64,000 nt of DNA from Solobacterium sp. (GCA_017512725.1 JAFWEW010000031.1:62001-126000), one strand, 5' to 3'; shown: positions 35,285 to 44,959, counted from the first letter of the stretch. Notes: generated by a model from the sequence alone, not told the origin. Numbers and translations: made by a program.

Positions 35285-36790
35285 ATGAACAGCAAACCGT
35301 TATTTCAGATCATTTCAGAAGCGATGGAAGAGGATGAACTTCCAAAAGATTTTTCTTTGCCGCCGCTCAGTGAGGATGCGAATGCGCTTCGATGGCAGGA
35401 TGGCGCAATGGATGGCGTTGCCCTGTACCACATGGGATTTCCGAGGCTTCAGGAAGAAAACCGGGAGCGGATGATCCAGGCCGTAAAGGCGATCGCAGCT
35501 CAGGACTTTGAGAAAGCAGATGCACTGTTTGAAGTGCTTGGCAAAGAGATGCATGCCCTGAGCATGATCGATGAACTGCAGCAGTATATCATTGCCCATA
35601 AAGAGGAAGTTCCTGCAGGCCGGATCTTTCAATATGGCGTCCATGCCCTTTTGGATTCCAGTGACCGGGAAGTCGTGAAGTTTGGTCTGTCCTTTCTGGA
35701 AATGCTTGTGACCGATGACCAGGAAGAACTGAAACGGGCGATCCGTATTGTTGGTCTCTGTGAGGAGTTCACGCTGTTTGCCTTGTTTGTCATGGCCCGC
35801 TGGAGCGAGAAAAACGAAGAGATATTCGAGCTGGCAAAAATGGTTCACGGCTGGGGAAGGATCCATGCGGTGGACCGGCTGGAACCGGAGACGGAAGAGA
35901 TCCGGCGGTGGTTCCTGCTGGATGGCGTCCACAACAATGTCATGCCTTCTTATTCTGCACTGGTGTGCTGGAAGAAATCCGATGCGGAGACGGTACTGAA
36001 GAACGGACCGACGGACGAAGAATTCTCCGGCATCCGGGATATCATCGAAGGGCTTATCGATGAAGGCCCGGTACGGGGAATCTCCGGGATCGAAAATGCG
36101 GAAGAAATGATTCTTCAGTTCCTGGAAGAAGCGGGGAAGAGGACGCTGGCGTTAAGGGATTATGAAGTGATCTATGATATCCTCGGGCACTTTGAGGAAG
36201 GACCAGTTCCTGGCGCGGCAAAGAAACTGCTTGAAACGGATACCTGCCGGAACCTGGTAATGGATGCCGTACGGCAGGGCAGGGACATCTCTCTTGCATC
36301 TTATCTGGAACTGGATTACAAACCGGTTCTGATGGAGCGGATGTGGGATTCCTTTGAAGAGAACTACTGGCACTGCAAAGAGCTGATGAAGGACAATGCC
36401 TGCAAAGACGAGGTGATGGATCTGTTCCGGAGCCATCTGGCCCTGGAGACAATCAAGGCAGAACCGACGAAGACACTGGGGCTTGGGCCGTCCTATCAGA
36501 ACGAACAGGCGCTGGAATGCCTGGTACAGGAACTGGCCGGCTATCCGATGGAAGGACTGGAGTTTATCGAAACTGCACTGCAGGCAGAGCCGGTTCGGAC
36601 CAGAAACATCGCACTGAATGCGCTGGAGAGCTGGGTCATCTCCAGTGAAAAACCGCTTTCGGAGATCCTGCCGGAGTTCCAGGATCTGCTTCTGCGGCTG
36701 CGAGAGATTGAACCGGATGAAAACGTCCGGAACCGGATGGAACAGCTGACATCCGGGTGCGTTTCGTTTGACCGGAAAATTAAGAGGTGA
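35285..36790 (+). CDS. HEAT-repeat-like cytoplasmic protein
   Basis: 501 residues, acidic, nearly all alpha-helical, with no signal peptide or membrane segment. Successive helix pairs (for example REVVKFGLSFLEMLV, DEVMDLFRSHLALETI, VRTRNIALNALESWV near the C-terminus) look like HEAT/ARM-type repeats, a protein-interaction scaffold. No enzyme motif is found. GAGGGTGG seven or so bases before the ATG supports this start. Function unknown. Confidence 0.7.
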   Translation: MNSKPLFQIISEAMEEDELPKDFSLPPLSEDANALRWQDGAMDGVALYHMGFPRLQEENRERMIQAVKAIAAQDFEKADALFEVLGKEMHALSMIDELQQYIIAHKEEVPAGRIFQYGVHALLDSSDREVVKFGLSFLEMLVTDDQEELKRAIRIVGLCEEFTLFALFVMARWSEKNEEIFELAKMVHGWGRIHAVDRLEPETEEIRRWFLLDGVHNNVMPSYSALVCWKKSDAETVLKNGPTDEEFSGIRDIIEGLIDEGPVRGISGIENAEEMILQFLEEAGKRTLALRDYEVIYDILGHFEEGPVPGAAKKLLETDTCRNLVMDAVRQGRDISLASYLELDYKPVLMERMWDSFEENYWHCKELMKDNACKDEVMDLFRSHLALETIKAEPTKTLGLGPSYQNEQALECLVQELAGYPMEGLEFIETALQAEPVRTRNIALNALESWVISSEKPLSEILPEFQDLLLRLREIEPDENVRNRMEQLTSGCVSFDRKIKR

Positions 36791-36814
36791 TTAATTCCAA
36801 AAAACAGTTCAAGG

Positions 36815-36840
36815 CCGGCAGTCAATGGCTGCCGGACTTT
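36815..36840 (+). terminator. Hairpin terminator
   Basis: CCGGCAG / CTGCCGG, 7-bp stem, 7-base loop, then a short T-rich tail. It lies between the HEAT-like gene and a convergent membrane protein gene. Confidence 0.6.
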
Positions 36841-36880
36841 CATACTCAGTTCCATGCATGAATGACAAAACGCTGACCGC

Positions 36881-37855
36881 TCAATTTCCGTCTGGGTCTG
36901 TTTTGTCGTTTTCTTCTGAGTCCTTCTGCGGTTCGGTATTCGCTTGTTTTTCCGCTTTCTTCTGCATGCGGTTCTGTTTCTCCTGATAGGAATCCAGTGC
37001 CCCTCTGACGTAAGCGTTTGTCAGCTTCTCAAGCGGGATGTTATAACGCTTTGACATCAGAATGAAGATATCGAGCGGGATCGTCAGTTCGGAACCCGAA
37101 CATTTCCTTCCGATACTGCGGCCAAGGCCAAAGGATTCAATCAGCAGTTCGATTTCGTCCAGATCGTCTGTCCACAATGCGGAGATTTTTTCCCAGCTTC
37201 TCTCTGCATGTTTGTTCTGGATGTAACGAAGGGCTCTTGAAACCGCATAGCCCAGTATCAGCATCGCCAGCATGCTCAGCCATGCCGGAGTGTAAGCTGT
37301 CGCCATGTAAAAATCCGACCACCCGCCATGATCTTTTCCAATACAGACGACCATGATGAAATAAACGATCATGTACGTCCAGAAGGGAACCAGTGCGTGC
37401 ATGTTATCCAGTTTGTTAAAGGCAATACCGGTTTCGACACATTGAAACAGCACGACCGTCAGAAACGGCGTCACAATATGGAGCCAGAAATTGGTTCCGG
37501 TTACTGCCATACTGCCCTGAATAGGCCAGATGAACAGAAGGGTTGTTACCATCGTGATGGCGACACAGGTTGCCCCGGCGTACTGGAACAGTACGACCCA
37601 ACGGGGAAGAACGAACCGTTTCTTCCGGATTCCTTCTGCCGCATAGGGAATCATAAATGCTGCGCCGATCGCAGACAGGAAATTGGAGAGCACCGTGAAA
37701 TAATGAAACGGGTGTTCATTGGTCCTGCTGTACGTATCGACCTTAATGATGATTGCGGAAATGGTGAAGATAAACACCAGAATGCCGGCAATCAGCGCAA
37801 CCCTGCTTCGGGTTTGTTCCAGATCGATCAGATATTGATTCTTTTTACGTTTCAT
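36881..37855 (-). CDS. Pr6Pr-like membrane protein
   Basis: 324 residues. About six membrane helices (from near 20 to 215), with the pattern HPFHYFTVLSNFLSAIGA and a TGTNFWLHIVTPFL loop typical of the Pr6Pr/FAR-17a-like family. A cytoplasmic C-terminal domain of about 100 residues includes a helical region (DEIELLIESFGLG, LTIPLDIFILMSKRY) and ends in a charged Lys/Glu/Asp tail. Function unknown. It is the last of four consecutive minus-strand genes starting with the HD-GYP gene. Confidence 0.7.
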   Translation of the reverse strand: MKRKKNQYLIDLEQTRSRVALIAGILVFIFTISAIIIKVDTYSRTNEHPFHYFTVLSNFLSAIGAAFMIPYAAEGIRKKRFVLPRWVVLFQYAGATCVAITMVTTLLFIWPIQGSMAVTGTNFWLHIVTPFLTVVLFQCVETGIAFNKLDNMHALVPFWTYMIVYFIMVVCIGKDHGGWSDFYMATAYTPAWLSMLAMLILGYAVSRALRYIQNKHAERSWEKISALWTDDLDEIELLIESFGLGRSIGRKCSGSELTIPLDIFILMSKRYNIPLEKLTNAYVRGALDSYQEKQNRMQKKAEKQANTEPQKDSEENDKTDPDGN

Positions 37856-37881
37856 AGACAGTTCATTTCTCTGATATCGAA

Positions 37882-38982
37882 TTATGGATTAAGGGTTATT
37901 ACTTCGTAATTGCAGTGTGCCACAGTCCGGAAGGGAAAGTACCATCCGGCAATACCGGGGCTCACATACAGATCCGTGCTGCCAACCTTGTATTCTCCCA
38001 CGATATTGGTTACCCCAAGCCGGTATACATATTGCAGCGGGAAGAACTGTCCGCCATGGGTGTGTCCGGAAAGCTGAAGATCGGCACCTGTTTCCATAAT
38101 GTCTGACTCATTATACGGCGAGTGATCAACACAGATGACATATGCTTCATCCGGGCGGGAAGGAAGATCCCGAACCGCTTTGCGGGCATTGCCCGCACTG
38201 ACATCTTCCCGTCCAAGTACTGCAAGATCATTCGAAATCACGGTTACTTCATCTTTCAAAATCGTGATTCCGTTTTCCTGAATCGTTTCCTCGAGTTCTT
38301 CCGGGGTATAAGATGCACCGCCGATGAAGTCTGCATGTTCCTGCCGGTCATGGTTGCCATAGCAGTAGTAGACCGGAACACCAAGCTTTCCGAATGCTTC
38401 ATAGATATAGTGCATCTGTTCTGAAGTAGTGCGGTCATCGGTTATATCACCGCCCAGCAAGACAAACTCCGGTTTCAGTTCTGCAATTTCATACAGGGCT
38501 TTTTCAACCGTTGCTTCACTCTGCGGGTTTCCGTAATGAAGGTCTGCCAGGAAGACAAATGTATGAGAGTCTTTCAGTTTTTCGGAAGTATACGAATGAT
38601 TCTTTGGAAGGATGACCTCCATATTGATTGTTCCATAAATCACAAACACCGTGGTCAGGATCAAGCTGATCACAGTGACTGCTCTGGCATGAGAATGATC
38701 CTGGATCAGGGTGAGGATCGCCCCGGCAAGATCCGCCAGCGCATCACAAAGAAGAACAGCATACAATACCACAGGAAGATACCAGAGATTCCAGAAGATC
38801 CTGCTGCAGAATGCCATCGAACAAAACGCCAGCGCCACCGCCGCAAATGCTTTGATGAGAAATCCAAGAAAGTAATAGATCCATTTCTTCTCTTTTGTGC
38901 GGATCCCTTTTTGAAGCAGCTGCAGAATAACCTCAACGGAAATGACGCAGGCAAACCAGGAAATATATTTCACAATAGTCAT
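37882..38982 (-). CDS. Membrane-anchored metallophosphoesterase (YkuE/YaeI-like)
   Basis: 366 residues. Four membrane helices cover about residues 5-125. The catalytic domain has the family motifs: LADLHYG (D-x-H), LLGGDITDD (GD), YGNHDR (GNHD) and SGHTHGGQ (GHTH). These coordinate two metal ions for phosphoester cleavage. Homologues such as YkuE act on lipid or cell-wall phosphoesters; the substrate here is unknown. It lies 26 bases before the Pr6Pr-like gene. Confidence 0.9.
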   Translation of the reverse strand: MTIVKYISWFACVISVEVILQLLQKGIRTKEKKWIYYFLGFLIKAFAAVALAFCSMAFCSRIFWNLWYLPVVLYAVLLCDALADLAGAILTLIQDHSHARAVTVISLILTTVFVIYGTINMEVILPKNHSYTSEKLKDSHTFVFLADLHYGNPQSEATVEKALYEIAELKPEFVLLGGDITDDRTTSEQMHYIYEAFGKLGVPVYYCYGNHDRQEHADFIGGASYTPEELEETIQENGITILKDEVTVISNDLAVLGREDVSAGNARKAVRDLPSRPDEAYVICVDHSPYNESDIMETGADLQLSGHTHGGQFFPLQYVYRLGVTNIVGEYKVGSTDLYVSPGIAGWYFPFRTVAHCNYEVITLNP

Positions 38983-39071
38983 ATTTATTGTTTCTTCTTT
39001 CGTAAGTATGGATGCAGTTTATGGTAAAGGAGCAGGAAAGATCTGTTCTTCCTGTCTGGGTATATACAGTA

Positions 39072-39614
39072 TCAGCGTCTCAGCAGGGAAACGCGCTGGC
39101 CGCTTTCATCAATGGTTTCGATACAATCGAAGCCTTCTTCAAGCGCAGGGATCTCCAGAGAGCAGCTCAGTCTGCGAATGACTGCTTCACCGAGCTGACG
39201 CGTTCGGCTTCTGTCACGCGCAATTGACACCTCGAGCGGAGTATCGAAATAGAGTCCGTGGATCAAAGCATAAGGAGAGAAATCATTGATCACCCGGCTT
39301 CGGTTCTTACGGGTCAGATGGATCCCGTCATAGCCGACATTTATTCCTTCTTTCAGAAGGTGCAATGCTCTTTCTTTTGCTTCGCTCCAGACAAATCTGT
39401 TGCAGAGATTCTGTTTCTCTGACTGGTCCATGGAAGAAACATCATATCCATGAGCAGTCAGATAATCGTCCGAGATCTGGATCCCTGCATCTCCGAAAAA
39501 CTCGGCACGGATAGCATCGCCGCAGACAACGTGCAGATCCGGAATTTTCGAAAAGTAGGTTGACTTGCCGGATCCCGGCAGACCAATTGCCAGATACAAA
39601 ACCGGTTTTCCCAT
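39072..39614 (-). CDS. AAA/P-loop nucleotide kinase-like protein
   Basis: 180 residues. GLPGSGKST near residue 10 is a Walker A loop. The following CGDAIRAEFFGD, and INVGYDGIHLTRKNR further on, match polynucleotide kinase/zeta-toxin-like AAA_33 proteins. It probably phosphorylates a small molecule or nucleic acid end. The start at MGKPVLY has GGAAAGGAAAG just upstream; 24 residues of open frame before it lack a good site. It follows the HD-GYP gene by 22 bases. Confidence 0.85.
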   Translation of the reverse strand: MGKPVLYLAIGLPGSGKSTYFSKIPDLHVVCGDAIRAEFFGDAGIQISDDYLTAHGYDVSSMDQSEKQNLCNRFVWSEAKERALHLLKEGINVGYDGIHLTRKNRSRVINDFSPYALIHGLYFDTPLEVSIARDRSRTRQLGEAVIRRLSCSLEIPALEEGFDCIETIDESGQRVSLLRR

Positions 39615-39636
39615 AACTTTCCTTTCCATGCGCGCA

Positions 39637-41409
39637 TCAATCGAGAGAGCGGTAGTACGCTTCAAGCTTTGGACGGGCACTGACATAATACTGCTTCAGT
39701 GCAGGATCAAAGTGCTGTCCCATTCCTTCCATCATGATTCCATTCGCTTTTTCAAATGACATGGCTTCTTTGTACACACGTTTGCTTACAAGCGCATCAT
39801 AGACATCGGCGATTGCCATGATTCTTGCCTCGAGAGGAATCGCTTCTCCCCTGAGGCCTTCCGGATAACCGCTGCCATCCATGCGCTCATGGTGATAGTG
39901 GGCAACATTCTCTGCCAGCCGGCGGAATTCATCATCATCGGTATCCTTCAGGATCTCATGTACGATGCGGGCACCTTCTGCCGCATGTACTTTCATCTTC
40001 TCGAATTCTTCCGGTGTGAAGCGTCCGGGTTTTCTCAGGATCGCATCATCAACCGAAATCTTTCCGAGGTCATGCATCGGAGCGGCTTTGATCAGATCAT
40101 TGCAGAATTTATCGGGCATCCGGAAGGAAGGATCTTTCCACATCTCCTCGATCAGGATGCGTACACCTTCACTGGTACGCTTGATATGGCCGCCGGTGGA
40201 ATTGTCACGGCTTTCAACCATGGTAGCCATGGAGAGAATCAGCCGGTTATGCATCGCAACCAGATTCGCAGTCTTTTTCGCAACTTCCGATTCAAGGTCT
40301 GCCTGATATTTCTGGTTCCGGGTATCATCCTGAATCATGAACTGATAACCGGTATTGCTGTAACCGTCATACAGATTCTGAATATTGATGGCGTAGATGG
40401 GAGACTCCTCATTCCGCTGGTAGTAAAACACATCATCGGCTTCCGGTTCGGTCTTTTTAACAGGTTCATCCAGGGCATCAATGATCTGTTCCAGATCTTT
40501 CTTCGGCTCAGGTTTTTTCGGGAGTGCTTCCTGCTTTTTCCGGAATTCCTCCAGATGGCTGAGAAACAGATCGGAGATCAGCCTGTTTCGGTTGACCGGC
40601 AGGTCTACCGTGAGTTCCAGCAGCTCCGGAAATGCCTTCTGGGCAGCAGTGTTACTGCCGATATAATTCCCTTTGCGATCAAAGGAGACAAAACCGGTGG
40701 ATTCCGCCTGCAGCAGAGAGTCGGTTGCGGTATCGCTGACATCGTACAGACTTATACGGCGGATGATCGCCAGATACATGATCTGGGCAAACACATAGCC
40801 CAATGGAACAAACTCGATGTCCGAGCGGATAAACTGTTTTCCAAAATAACAGATCACGGTAACCAGTTCCGGCAGGAACAGAAGCAGCAGGATCTTTCGG
40901 GATACCTGCTTCTTTTTGAAATAGGCATAAATGATCGTTCCAAGACCAAGCAGGAAACAGATCAGAACGGTAATGTAGAAGAAGGTATGGGCGGGACCGT
41001 ATTCCCGGTAGAGAACCCCATGGCCGTCAACGATCGAAAAGGAAAGATTCTTATAGAAATACGGCTTGTATCCGGCCGTGAGAACCATGGCATAACAGAA
41101 CGCAAAAACGGTCAAACCGATGATGCGTCCGGTCCGTTTGACAGGAATATTACACAGACTGAAGATGCTCAGGGTGAGGAAATAAATCAGAAAACATCCG
41201 CCGAGAAAGATCTGTTTCATGGAGATGACGGCAGTCTGCAGGTTTTGGGAGAAGGATAGAAAGACATATCCGAGATTGACAATCGGAATCAGAAAAAAAA
41301 CCAGCGTCAGGGATGTTTCAAAATGCTTATGCCAGTGGAATGCATAAATGATCGTCAGAATAAATGAAACCAGAAATGTTATAAGGTAAAATCTGCTGAC
41401 AAAATCCAT
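39637..41409 (-). CDS. 7TM-PAS-HD-GYP phosphodiesterase
   Basis: 590 residues. Seven membrane helices (to about 225) form a 7TM sensor as in the histidine-kinase N-terminal 7TM domain. A PAS-like domain follows (LLQAESTGFVSFDRKGNYI), then an HD domain: HIKRTS, MHDLGKI, and HHERMDGSGYPEGL, which includes the GYP signature. HD-GYP enzymes hydrolyse c-di-GMP. The ligand sensed is unknown. A TATAAT (41444-41439) and GAGG upstream fit its own promoter. It joins the two EAL proteins earlier in the window as a third c-di-GMP gene. Confidence 0.9.
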   Translation of the reverse strand: MDFVSRFYLITFLVSFILTIIYAFHWHKHFETSLTLVFFLIPIVNLGYVFLSFSQNLQTAVISMKQIFLGGCFLIYFLTLSIFSLCNIPVKRTGRIIGLTVFAFCYAMVLTAGYKPYFYKNLSFSIVDGHGVLYREYGPAHTFFYITVLICFLLGLGTIIYAYFKKKQVSRKILLLLFLPELVTVICYFGKQFIRSDIEFVPLGYVFAQIMYLAIIRRISLYDVSDTATDSLLQAESTGFVSFDRKGNYIGSNTAAQKAFPELLELTVDLPVNRNRLISDLFLSHLEEFRKKQEALPKKPEPKKDLEQIIDALDEPVKKTEPEADDVFYYQRNEESPIYAINIQNLYDGYSNTGYQFMIQDDTRNQKYQADLESEVAKKTANLVAMHNRLILSMATMVESRDNSTGGHIKRTSEGVRILIEEMWKDPSFRMPDKFCNDLIKAAPMHDLGKISVDDAILRKPGRFTPEEFEKMKVHAAEGARIVHEILKDTDDDEFRRLAENVAHYHHERMDGSGYPEGLRGEAIPLEARIMAIADVYDALVSKRVYKEAMSFEKANGIMMEGMGQHFDPALKQYYVSARPKLEAYYRSLD

Positions 41410-41610
41410 AGTGATTCCTCGTATTTAAGGTACAAATAATTATAATTGCTGATAATTACTTCATAAAGCAAAACCGGTCACAGTCAAAACAAAGATTCGT
41501 TTTCATTTGTGCCGGTTCACGCGTTATTCTGCAATTAAAAATTGCATGAATGTGATGTGTTTTCAGGGCTGTTGTTACATCTGAAACGTCCTACAAATCA
41601 GGACTGAGTG

Positions 41611-41638
41611 CTGACAAATACTGAAATACAGGTATAAT
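41611..41638 (+). promoter_or_regulatory. Promoter of the small membrane protein gene
   Basis: CTGACA (41611-41616), 16-base spacer, TATAAT (41633-41638), about 50 bases before the start codon. The rest of the 280-base divergent gap holds no gene; it is A/T rich with a promoter-like TATAAT for the minus-strand HD-GYP gene. Confidence 0.6.
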
Positions 41639-41690
41639 ATCACCCATAGGCAGGAAGCATTCCTGCAGTAGCTGAAAAGGGGGTAAACTT

Positions 41691-42146
41691 ATGGAGTTAT
41701 CAACAGCTAAGAAAATTTTAAAAGTAGCAGGTATCTTATCGATTATCGAAGGCATTTTCGTCCTGATTCTTGGACTTTTGGCAGTATTCGGTTCCGGATA
41801 CGCAGCACAGAACATGCCTGAAATGCAGACCAATCCGGATTATCAGACTGCAGCCGGAGTATTGATCGTCGGCAGCATCGCTCTGATTATCGGCGGAATC
41901 TTCACAATCGTTCAGGGTGGCTTCTCCGTCGCTGCATCCAAGAATGGCAAGCATGCGATGACCGCACTTGTTCTTGCGATCATTACACTGGTTTCTTCTA
42001 TTTACAGCAACGTCAGTAACTTCACTTCCTCAGGTGTCACTACTTCCAGCGTTATCTCACTGATTCTCTCGATCATCATTTCTCTGCTGATCTGCTTCGC
42101 GGCAAATACCGTAAGAGTTGCCTACAAGGAAGGCAGAGATCAGTAA
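41691..42146 (+). CDS. Four-helix small membrane protein
   Basis: 151 residues with about four membrane helices (about 12-36, 57-80, 90-107, 118-143) and short polar loops. It resembles small DUF-type tetraspan proteins of Firmicutes, with no catalytic motif. GGGGGT lies before the ATG. It is monocistronic: its own promoter upstream and a terminator 30 bases downstream. Function unknown. Confidence 0.75.
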   Translation: MELSTAKKILKVAGILSIIEGIFVLILGLLAVFGSGYAAQNMPEMQTNPDYQTAAGVLIVGSIALIIGGIFTIVQGGFSVAASKNGKHAMTALVLAIITLVSSIYSNVSNFTSSGVTTSSVISLILSIIISLLICFAANTVRVAYKEGRDQ

Positions 42147-42175
42147 TCGTTCTGATCGGTTAAGATTCAAAACAG

Positions 42176-42211
42176 AACCGCGGTTTTCAACAGAAGACGG
42201 CGGTTTTTTTT
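42176..42211 (+). terminator. Intrinsic terminator
   Basis: AACCGC / GCGGTT stem with an 18-base loop, then eight T. It ends the small membrane protein transcript. Confidence 0.75.
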
Positions 42212-42295
42212 GTATACCGAATAGAACAGGTATAATTACAGAAAGAAAGCATCGTATTAAAAGATAACGATAATGGAATCTTGGGAGGAACAGTG

Positions 42296-42592
42296 ATGCA
42301 GTATATGATTCGTGCTCTGGATGGCAGGAACATGCTGGAGAAACGGCTTGCGGTGCGCGCACAGCACCTGGAAAATCTTCAGAAGATCAAAGGAACAATT
42401 CTCTGTGCCGGAGGACTTCTTGATGAAGAAGGAAAAATGAAAGGCTCCACTCTGGTAATCGACTTTGAATCGGAAGATGCGCTGAAGGAGTATCTGAAGT
42501 CAGAGCCGTATATCGCCGAACAGGTCTGGGAAGATGTGGAAGTATCCCGAATGAATGTAGTGCTTCTCAACGGAGAGAAAGTCGGAAAGTGA
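42296..42592 (+). CDS. YciI-family small protein
   Basis: 98 residues with the YciI ferredoxin-like fold: start MQYMIRALD, R-x-x-H in R-A-Q-H-L, central GTILCAGGLLDEEGKMKGST, and DPYxxA-like EPYIAEQVWEDVEV. Family members are small dimeric proteins, possibly enzymes on cyclic or dehalogenation substrates; function unclear. GGGAGG upstream supports the start. A GTG directly before the ATG is the alternative. It is followed by the DUF6508 gene after about 37 bases. Confidence 0.85.
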   Translation: MQYMIRALDGRNMLEKRLAVRAQHLENLQKIKGTILCAGGLLDEEGKMKGSTLVIDFESEDALKEYLKSEPYIAEQVWEDVEVSRMNVVLLNGEKVGK

Positions 42593-42629
42593 GAATCGCT
42601 TTTTCCGGCTGATGAAAGGCGGGGAGAGT

Positions 42630-43034
42630 ATGTACGAAAAACTGATTGCGTATCTGCCATCTTTAAACGGAGAAAAACATGGTAAATGGGTAAGCGGGAA
42701 ATCAAAGGATCCATCCGCTTCTCCGTTTGGTTTTCTCATGTATGACCGTACAGGCGACGGTATTATGCACGAAGTTTACCGGATTGTTGACCGTTACCCG
42801 CAGATGGGTCTGAACCGGTATCAGGAAATCCTTGAGAAGAACGGCATTCACTGGAACAAACAGGAAATGAAAGAGGCGGATGTCTCAAAATGGGATGACC
42901 AGGGTGTGGTGGCTTTGCTGGTGGGAATCCTTCGGGCAGACCGTTTCGTCGAGGGAGTCTACAAAGAGTTCCTGGAGAACGGCTGTATCCGGAGATGGAT
43001 CGAACGGCTGAAAGAAATCGACGCAGAGAAATAA
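42630..43034 (+). CDS. DUF6508-like small cytoplasmic protein
   Basis: 134 residues, polar, with YEKLIAYLPSL at the start and a helical C-terminus rich in Lys/Glu. The pattern matches what I recall as DUF6508; no function is known. GGGGAG five bases before the ATG supports this start. Two hairpins follow the stop. Confidence 0.65.
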   Translation: MYEKLIAYLPSLNGEKHGKWVSGKSKDPSASPFGFLMYDRTGDGIMHEVYRIVDRYPQMGLNRYQEILEKNGIHWNKQEMKEADVSKWDDQGVVALLVGILRADRFVEGVYKEFLENGCIRRWIERLKEIDAEK

Positions 43035-43036
43035 AA

Positions 43037-43098
43037 GATTCTGCCGAAGAAGCAGAATCAGATTCAGTATGGAAGACCGGAGATCCGGTTTTCTTTTG
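43037..43098. terminator. Paired hairpins between convergent genes
   Basis: First GATTCTGC/GCAGAATC (43037-43059) without a T run, then GAAGACCGG/CCGGTTTTC (43072-43093) with T-rich flank on the plus strand. They separate the plus-strand gene from azlD. Confidence 0.55.
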
Positions 43099-43100
43099 TT

Positions 43101-43430
43101 TCAGAACACCATCTGAACCAGAACCATATAGGTAATGGTTCCAATCAGCACACTGAAGATCGTATGGCGTTTCCACAGGTAGGTTCCTGTTACGACGGAC
43201 AATGCCAGGAGCTCTGGCAGACCATATGGTTTCTGTGCAACATTGACATCCTTCAGACAGTAAACGATCAGAAGTCCCATGGCGGTATAAGGAACTGTTT
43301 TGCCAAGGTAAAGGATGTAGGGCGGAATGTGTTCTTTTCTTCCGAAGATCAGTACGGGCAGAATCCTTGTCGCAAGGGTAACCGCACCGATGGTGAACAG
43401 GATGAGCATGGCATGTACTTCTCTTGTCAT
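43101..43430 (-). CDS. azlD: AzlD-like small subunit of branched-chain amino acid exporter
   Basis: 109 residues, three to four membrane helices. The segment TLATRILPVLIFGRK followed by YLGKTVPYTAMGLLIVYC is typical of AzlD. It works with AzlC in exporting branched-chain amino acids or analogues. It begins one base after the azlC stop, so the pair is translated together. Confidence 0.9.
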   Translation of the reverse strand: MTREVHAMLILFTIGAVTLATRILPVLIFGRKEHIPPYILYLGKTVPYTAMGLLIVYCLKDVNVAQKPYGLPELLALSVVTGTYLWKRHTIFSVLIGTITYMVLVQMVF

Positions 43431-43431
43431 A

Positions 43432-44136
43432 TCAGACCTCCTCTTCCAGTTCCTTACGCTTTACCGTCAGAACGGTAATGATGATCATCATGGCCGGTAT
43501 CAGAAACAGATCTTTTCCAAACAGGATTCGGCAGATCAGCGTTGCGAAGAGACCAAGCAGGGCAGGCGTGTGATTTTTCTGGTCGATCCACTGCTGGAGG
43601 AATACGGTTGTAAACAGAGCAGTCATCGCAAAATCGATGCCGGTCGAATTAAATGTCAGAAGCGTACCGATCCATCCCCCGAGAAAGGACCCGAGGATCC
43701 AGGAAGACTGGTTGAATAACGTAACAAGAAGACGGTAATTGCTGAGATTTGCGCCTTCCGGAAGAAGATCCCGGCTTAACATGGCATAGGTCTCATCACA
43801 TAATGCGTAATACAGATACCACTTACGGCTTCCTTCATTCCGGTAGCGTCCGATCATAGAGATGCTGAAGAAGATATGACGGGCGGAAACCATGAGTGCT
43901 GTTATAGCGGCCATCAGAAATGATCCGGTTTCCAGAAAGGAAACACTGACGAACTGAGCGGTACCGCTGAAAATCACAATACCGGAAAACAGCGACCAGA
44001 ACGGTCCGAAACCATGTTTCTGCATCAGTATCCCGTATCCGGTTCCAAGCACAACAAATGTCACCATAATTGGCAGGGAGGTATTCAGTGCGGCTTTGAC
44101 ATCCGTTCCGGTAACGAACGGTCTCTTGTTTTTCAT
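43432..44136 (-). CDS. azlC: AzlC-family branched-chain amino acid exporter
   Basis: About 234 residues with seven or so membrane helices. Family hallmarks: LPIMVTFVVLGTGYGILM at the start, FSGTAQFVSVSF, and the ARHIFFSISMIGRY loop. It forms a two-component exporter with AzlD downstream. No clear ribosome-binding site is visible; the ATG at MKNKRP is chosen, and TTG three codons upstream is possible. Confidence 0.9.
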   Translation of the reverse strand: MKNKRPFVTGTDVKAALNTSLPIMVTFVVLGTGYGILMQKHGFGPFWSLFSGIVIFSGTAQFVSVSFLETGSFLMAAITALMVSARHIFFSISMIGRYRNEGSRKWYLYYALCDETYAMLSRDLLPEGANLSNYRLLVTLFNQSSWILGSFLGGWIGTLLTFNSTGIDFAMTALFTTVFLQQWIDQKNHTPALLGLFATLICRILFGKDLFLIPAMMIIITVLTVKRKELEEEV

Positions 44137-44333
44137 ATGAGCCAATATAGCATTTCTGTACCTGCATTACATGGAATGTGATTCACATATAGGGTATTTC
44201 TACAAAAGAGAAATTCTTTGCCGGTGCTGGCTGATCTCTGAAGGTTGAAATGTTCAGCAAAAATTCAGATAAAAAGATTGAATTTGCAGTAAAAAATGAG
44301 TAGTCTTTATCTGTTTCAAGGAGGAAAGAAAAA

Positions 44334-44813
44334 ATGAAGAACAACAAATTCCTGTCCGTACTGGCAGTAGGTGCGCTCGCTATGAGCATGGCTGCCTGCA
44401 AAACAGCAGAGACTGCTGCTCCTGAAGCAACAGCCGAAACCGAAACTGAAACGACAACCGAAAACAACAAAGCTGCGATCGTCGGTTCCTGGCAGCTCTC
44501 CAAGGTTCTCGTCTCTGAAACAGAAGGCGAAGATCCTGCAGAGGTTGAGGAAGCAGATCACGCATCCATGTTCAGTGAGAAGGAAAACGTCTATACCTTT
44601 AATGAAGACGGCACCGGAACACTGCTGGTTGTAGCAGGTGCTGATCAGGCGGAAGAAGAACTTACCTGGGTGACCGATCCGGAAGGTACCTACACCGTTA
44701 CCGGCTCGAATGCAGAGACCTATATCTATGATCCGGTTGAGGATGTTCTGATGAGAGAATACATCGGCAGCGATCCTTACATCCACGTAGTAACTGTATT
44801 CGCACGCAAGTAA
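44334..44813 (+). CDS. Small lipoprotein of unknown function
   Basis: 159 residues: signal peptide with lipobox MAAC near residue 22, an Ala/Glu/Thr-rich linker to about 48, and a compact beta-rich domain starting IVGSWQLSKV, like lipocalin-type DUFs of secreted proteins. The mature part is acidic. AAGGAGG precedes the ATG and a strong terminator follows, so it is a single-gene transcript. Confidence 0.75.
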   Translation: MKNNKFLSVLAVGALAMSMAACKTAETAAPEATAETETETTTENNKAAIVGSWQLSKVLVSETEGEDPAEVEEADHASMFSEKENVYTFNEDGTGTLLVVAGADQAEEELTWVTDPEGTYTVTGSNAETYIYDPVEDVLMREYIGSDPYIHVVTVFARK

Positions 44814-44831
44814 TCAAACCGCAATGAACGG

Positions 44832-44884
44832 AAAGAGACGTTTATCGGCAATGAATGAAACTGCCGGAGAAGCGTCTCTTTTTT
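44832..44884 (+). terminator. Intrinsic terminator
   Basis: AAGAGACG / CGTCTCTT outer stem with an inner CGGCA/TGCCG stem, followed by a T run. It closes the lipoprotein transcript. Confidence 0.8.
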
Positions 44885-44959
44885 CTGTGCTGTTTACGGA
44901 ACGGCTTGGAAGCAGAATAATAGTAAAAGGTAAATAACAAAACAGCAGGAGTACGAACG

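Noticed and set aside
35285-36790. Naming the HEAT-like protein after a specific enzyme
   Set aside because: I see only helical repeats and no catalytic motif, so no enzymatic name is justified.
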